A stretch of DNA of 7,833 bases from Candidatus Altimarinota bacterium. Its GTDB lineage: Bacteria; Patescibacteriota; Gracilibacteria; UM-FILTER-43-11. Under the pieces are notes generated by a model that ran no database searches, was not told the DNA's origin, and was given only the letters and a program-made list of their open reading frames with translations. Below, piece by piece: positions 5,758-7,833 of this stretch; the stretch's first letter is position 1; each line of letters starts with the position of its first letter. The stretch is taken from positions 1 through 7,833 of the forward strand of contig JAOZLT010000067.1 in assembly GCA_029934675.1 (NCBI GenBank). The letters are read 5' to 3'. The position numbers were made by a program, and so were the translations under genes.

Positions 5758-6810
5758 ATGAAAATACTTAATGACAGACAAAGACAAATTAAGAATTATA
5801 TTAGAGGCAATACAAAGATAAAAACCTCTGATATTTTGGATTTTATTCAAAAGGATTTTAAGATTGATCGCAGGACAATAATTCGGGATTTGGATATGCT
5901 ACAAGATCAAAAGCTAATCGTTCAGCATGGTAAGGGCAGAGGGGTTTTTTACACAATTTCAAAAATTGAAAACCTTTTGTCTGATATTAATATAGAAGAA
6001 TATTTTTTAAAACCATATCTATCTAGAGAGGTAAAAGAAAATTTTAATTTTGATATTTTTCAAATTCTTGAAAATGACATCTTTACAAAAGTAGAATATG
6101 AAAAATTAGAAAATTTACAGAATCAATTTGTAAAGAATTTCTCAAGTTATAACAGTCAGACTCTAATTAACAAGGAATTTGAAAGAATAATGATTGAATT
6201 TTCTTGGAAATCATCCGCAATAGAAGGTAATACCTATTCTCTTTTAAGCACAGAAGCCTTGATAAAAGAAAACATAGAAGACGATAAAAAGACAAAAGAA
6301 GAGACACAAATGATTTTAAATCATAAAGATGCATTTAATGAATCAATTCAAAATAAGGATAGATTTTTAAATATTAATTATGCTGATATTGAATATATTC
6401 ATAGAGTACTTACAAAAAATTTAGGTATTACTAAGAATATTAGAAATGGAGCAGTTGGTATTACTGGTACAAAATATAAACCACTAGATAATTCCTTTCA
6501 GCTTAAAGAAGTATTACAAGAAATGACTACGTTAATAAACAAAAAAATATCATTTTTTGAGAAAGCTTTTATAGCACTATTATTAATATCGTATATCCAA
6601 GCCTTTGAGGATGGAAATAAAAGGACAGCAAGAATGCTTTCTAACGCTATACTCTTAGCTTATAATTCAATTCCTTTATCCTATAGAATAGTTGATGTTG
6701 TAGAATACAAAAAAGCCAGTCTTCTTTTTTACGAAATAAATAATCTTTCTTATTTTAAAAAGATTTTTATGGAACAAGTTGAAGATGCAGTAAGTAACTA
6801 TTTCCAGTAA
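5758..6810 (+). CDS. HTH-Fic family protein with Gln in place of the catalytic His
   Basis: This 350-residue protein has an N-terminal DeoR-like winged helix (1-68: IKTSDILDFIQ, then IDRRTIIRDLDMLQDQKLIVQHGKGRG split over helix and wing), a linker (about 70-140), and a Fic domain (about 145-345). The inhibitory-helix motif SSAIEGN (152-158, E156) is present. The active loop reads QAFEDGNKR (281-289) where canonical Fic enzymes have HPFxxGNGR: the anion-binding DGNKR is kept but the catalytic His is Gln. NGAVGITGTKYKPLD (230-244) is a typical family segment. Fic proteins usually transfer AMP or another phosphate-linked group from a nucleotide to a protein. With Gln at this site, classical AMPylation is doubtful; an altered reaction or a ligand-sensing regulator is possible. 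The start is the ATG at 5758, with no Shine-Dalgarno. It is a single-gene unit behind its own operator array, and its stop abuts the final repeat. Confidence 0.87.
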   Translation: MKILNDRQRQIKNYIRGNTKIKTSDILDFIQKDFKIDRRTIIRDLDMLQDQKLIVQHGKGRGVFYTISKIENLLSDINIEEYFLKPYLSREVKENFNFDIFQILENDIFTKVEYEKLENLQNQFVKNFSSYNSQTLINKEFERIMIEFSWKSSAIEGNTYSLLSTEALIKENIEDDKKTKEETQMILNHKDAFNESIQNKDRFLNINYADIEYIHRVLTKNLGITKNIRNGAVGITGTKYKPLDNSFQLKEVLQEMTTLINKKISFFEKAFIALLLISYIQAFEDGNKRTARMLSNAILLAYNSIPLSYRIVDVVEYKKASLLFYEINNLSYFKKIFMEQVEDAVSNYFQ

Positions 6811-6911
6811 ACGAGTGAGAACAATTTCCCTGCTCCGCAGGGTAGCTTAGGGTATTACTGTATTTTGTTTTTGCTTAGATTAAAGAGAAAACTCGCGACA
6901 CAACCGCTAAC
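6811..6911 (+). repeat. Island repeat, right copy R3 (end of unit 2)
   Basis: This differs from 2968-3068 at only 3 of 101 positions, all transitions. It begins directly after the Fic TAA (6808-6810) and lacks the ttcctaca lead-in seen in the other right-type copies. The hairpin ccctgc-tcc-gcaggg (6828-6842) is perfect, and the end is ccgctaac. With the left copy at 3211 it bounds unit 2; with the one at 53 it bounds the whole island. Confidence 0.88.
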
Positions 6912-7279
6912 AGCGTATATACATACGCATACGCTATACGAAATTAAGCAGGGGTTTTTACATATATAGGTGTTTATAGTATACGGAGTATACATATAAA
7001 CATCCTTTATATATGTAAAAACAGGCTGTTAAGTATTGGCTTAGTAAAGCCAAAAACGGTTAGGAGGTAATTAACAGTAATCCATCTAAACCGAGTGGAG
7101 TGACGCTGACTACGTCGCACAACTATATCACTAACAGACTCCATTTAAGTGCAAACGTTATATACGCAGACTTGCTCACTCACAAAAAAACATAGCATAA
7201 AACTATACTTTTAATATACGGACATCGCATATATTGAAATGTAATCCACCTAATTTCAACATAACTTTAATTTAAATAT
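6912..7279. other. Gene-free, hairpin-rich right flank of the island
   Basis: I see no convincing gene here. After the repeat end comes agcgtatatac, matching gtatatac at 39-46, then several atacgc-type steps. The long hairpin at 6954-7022 follows. Next is ctgttaa (7025-7031) pairing with ttaacag (7071-7077) around the ttggctt/aagccaa hairpin (7036-7053). The phrase gtaatcca(t/c)ctaa occurs at 7077-7089 and 7241-7253. A small gacg/cgtc hairpin lies near 7103-7117, and ttgaaat/atttcaa (7234-7240, 7253-7259) precedes the sigma gene. A structured RNA or a second recombination-like site is possible. Confidence 0.5.
6954..7022. repeat. Long hairpin with a perfect 15-bp outer stem
   Basis: gtttttacatatata (6954-6968) is the exact reverse complement of tatatatgtaaaaac (7008-7022). 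The pairing continues inward with ggtgtttat against ataaacatcc (one bulge) and gtatac against gtatac around a short loop. The total is about 30 bp of nearly continuous stem in 69 nt. It is too long for an ordinary terminator and has no following T-run on the plus strand. Confidence 0.8.
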
Positions 7280-7284
7280 ATGAT

Positions 7285-7290
7285 AAGGTG
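7285..7290 (+). promoter_or_regulatory. Shine-Dalgarno site that sets the sigma factor start
   Basis: AAGGTG lies 7 nt before the ATG at 7298 and is the only convincing ribosome binding site paired with a gene in this window. An in-frame ATG at 7280 would add six residues but lies upstream of this site, so 7298 is preferred. Confidence 0.65.
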
Positions 7291-7297
7291 CTATGGC

Positions 7298-7833
7298 ATG
7301 GAAATTACATCTAAAAATTGTCAGGACATAAGTGATGAGGAGCTTGTTCAAAAATCATTACAAGATATTAATTATTTTTCGTGTATATATGAAAAATATG
7401 AAAAAAGGCTTATCCGATATATTTTAAGGATTTCTTCCTTTTCGTTTGTAGAGGCAGAGGAGGTATTACAAGAAGCTTTTGTAAAAGCATGGCAAAATCT
7501 TAATGAATTCGATAAAAGTTTAAAATTATCCAGTTGGATTTATCGCATTACCCACAACACGGTTATTACTGAATGGAAAAAAACACAGTCTAAAGGTAAA
7601 GATAGAATACAGGAATTTGATGAAAATCTTTTTCAAAATTTGCCTTCAAAATTGGATCTTGTGAAAAATGCTAATCAAAAATGTGATGAAAAAAATATTA
7701 GAAAAATTTTACAATTTTTACCATTAAAATATCGAGAAGTTTTAATTTTAAAATTTTTGGAAGAAAAAAATTATGATGAAATTTCAGATATATTAAAAAA
7801 ACCTAGTGGCACAATCGCCACACTTATAAATAG
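7298..7833 (+). CDS. ECF-type RNA polymerase sigma factor, 3' end beyond the window
   Basis: The 178 visible residues carry both core sigma-70 regions. Region 2 (about 27-95) includes YEKYEKRLIRYILRI, AEEVLQEAFVKAWQNLNEFD and SSWIYRITHNTVITEWKK; region 4 (about 134-178) has LPLKYREVLILKFLEEKNYDEISDIL, then KKPSGTIATLIN, the recognition helix. There is no region 1 or 3, as in extracytoplasmic-function sigma factors, so it directs RNA polymerase to a specific promoter set. The window ends inside a codon beginning AG, most likely Arg, so only a few residues should be missing. The sequence style closely resembles sigma factors of Parcubacteria-type genomes, the main clue to the host. It has its own Shine-Dalgarno, unlike the island genes, and is probably backbone. 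No anti-sigma gene is visible. Confidence 0.88.
   Translation, partial: MEITSKNCQDISDEELVQKSLQDINYFSCIYEKYEKRLIRYILRISSFSFVEAEEVLQEAFVKAWQNLNEFDKSLKLSSWIYRITHNTVITEWKKTQSKGKDRIQEFDENLFQNLPSKLDLVKNANQKCDEKNIRKILQFLPLKYREVLILKFLEEKNYDEISDILKKPSGTIATLIN

Noticed and set aside
53..6911. Canonical integron cassette array
   Set aside because: The GTT ends do not match GTTRRRY, repeat orientation alternates, homology extends about 70 bp into each unit, and no IntI gene is present. Only the architecture is similar, so it is reported as attC-like and not as an integron.
7036..7121. tRNA or small known RNA
   Set aside because: Hairpins are present, but there is no acceptor-D-anticodon-T cloverleaf and no T-loop GTTCRA-type string in the right place.

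Overview
The window is AT-rich and reads best as part of a Patescibacteria (Candidate Phyla Radiation, Parcubacteria-like) genome. This is inferred from protein style, not from a marker gene. The clues are a minimal ECF-type sigma factor of the kind common in that group, a 56-residue AbrB/MazE-like protein beginning MTRRKSNEENIRKIKKSG, a small membrane-anchored coiled-coil protein, and a near absence of Shine-Dalgarno sites in front of the genes in the repeat-bounded part. The standard stop codons TAA and TAG appear to be in use.

Layout. Positions 1-52 hold a terminator-like hairpin and a short flank. Positions 53 to 6911 are an accessory island divided by copies of one repeat family. Unit 1 (53-3068) has a minus-strand membrane/coiled-coil gene interrupted by a stop codon, then an intact AbiEi-AbiEii (type IV toxin-antitoxin / abortive infection) operon on the plus strand. 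Its toxin carries a C-terminal WYL-like extension. A large, nested imperfect palindrome (about 3000-3282) separates units 1 and 2. Unit 2 (3211-6911) has an AbrB/MazE-like small protein, a DUF2075 nuclease-helicase gene broken by two in-frame stops, an internal degenerate repeat copy, and an HTH-Fic protein preceded by three copies of a 13-bp motif. From 6912 to about 7297 there is a hairpin-rich stretch without genes, followed by the start of an ECF sigma factor that runs off the window end and is probably backbone.

The most unusual feature is the repeat family. Each unit is bounded by inward-facing copies that end in ...CTAAC on the right and GTT... on the left. Beyond these ends, short arms (aggctataag/cttatagcct at the inner junction, gtatatac at the outer ends) are again inverted, with unequal spacers. 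This looks like the R''-L''-L'-R' plan of integron attC sites, although the R boxes do not fit the integron consensus and the long shared arms look more like transposon ends. No integrase or transposase gene is visible. I interpret the region as a cassette-like island of defence or toxin-antitoxin genes moved by an enzyme encoded elsewhere.

Decay is visible. All three internal stops can be explained by single G:C to A:T transitions, and the repeat following the broken helicase is degraded and truncated. The AbiE operon and the Fic gene are intact, each with a plausible autoregulatory operator.
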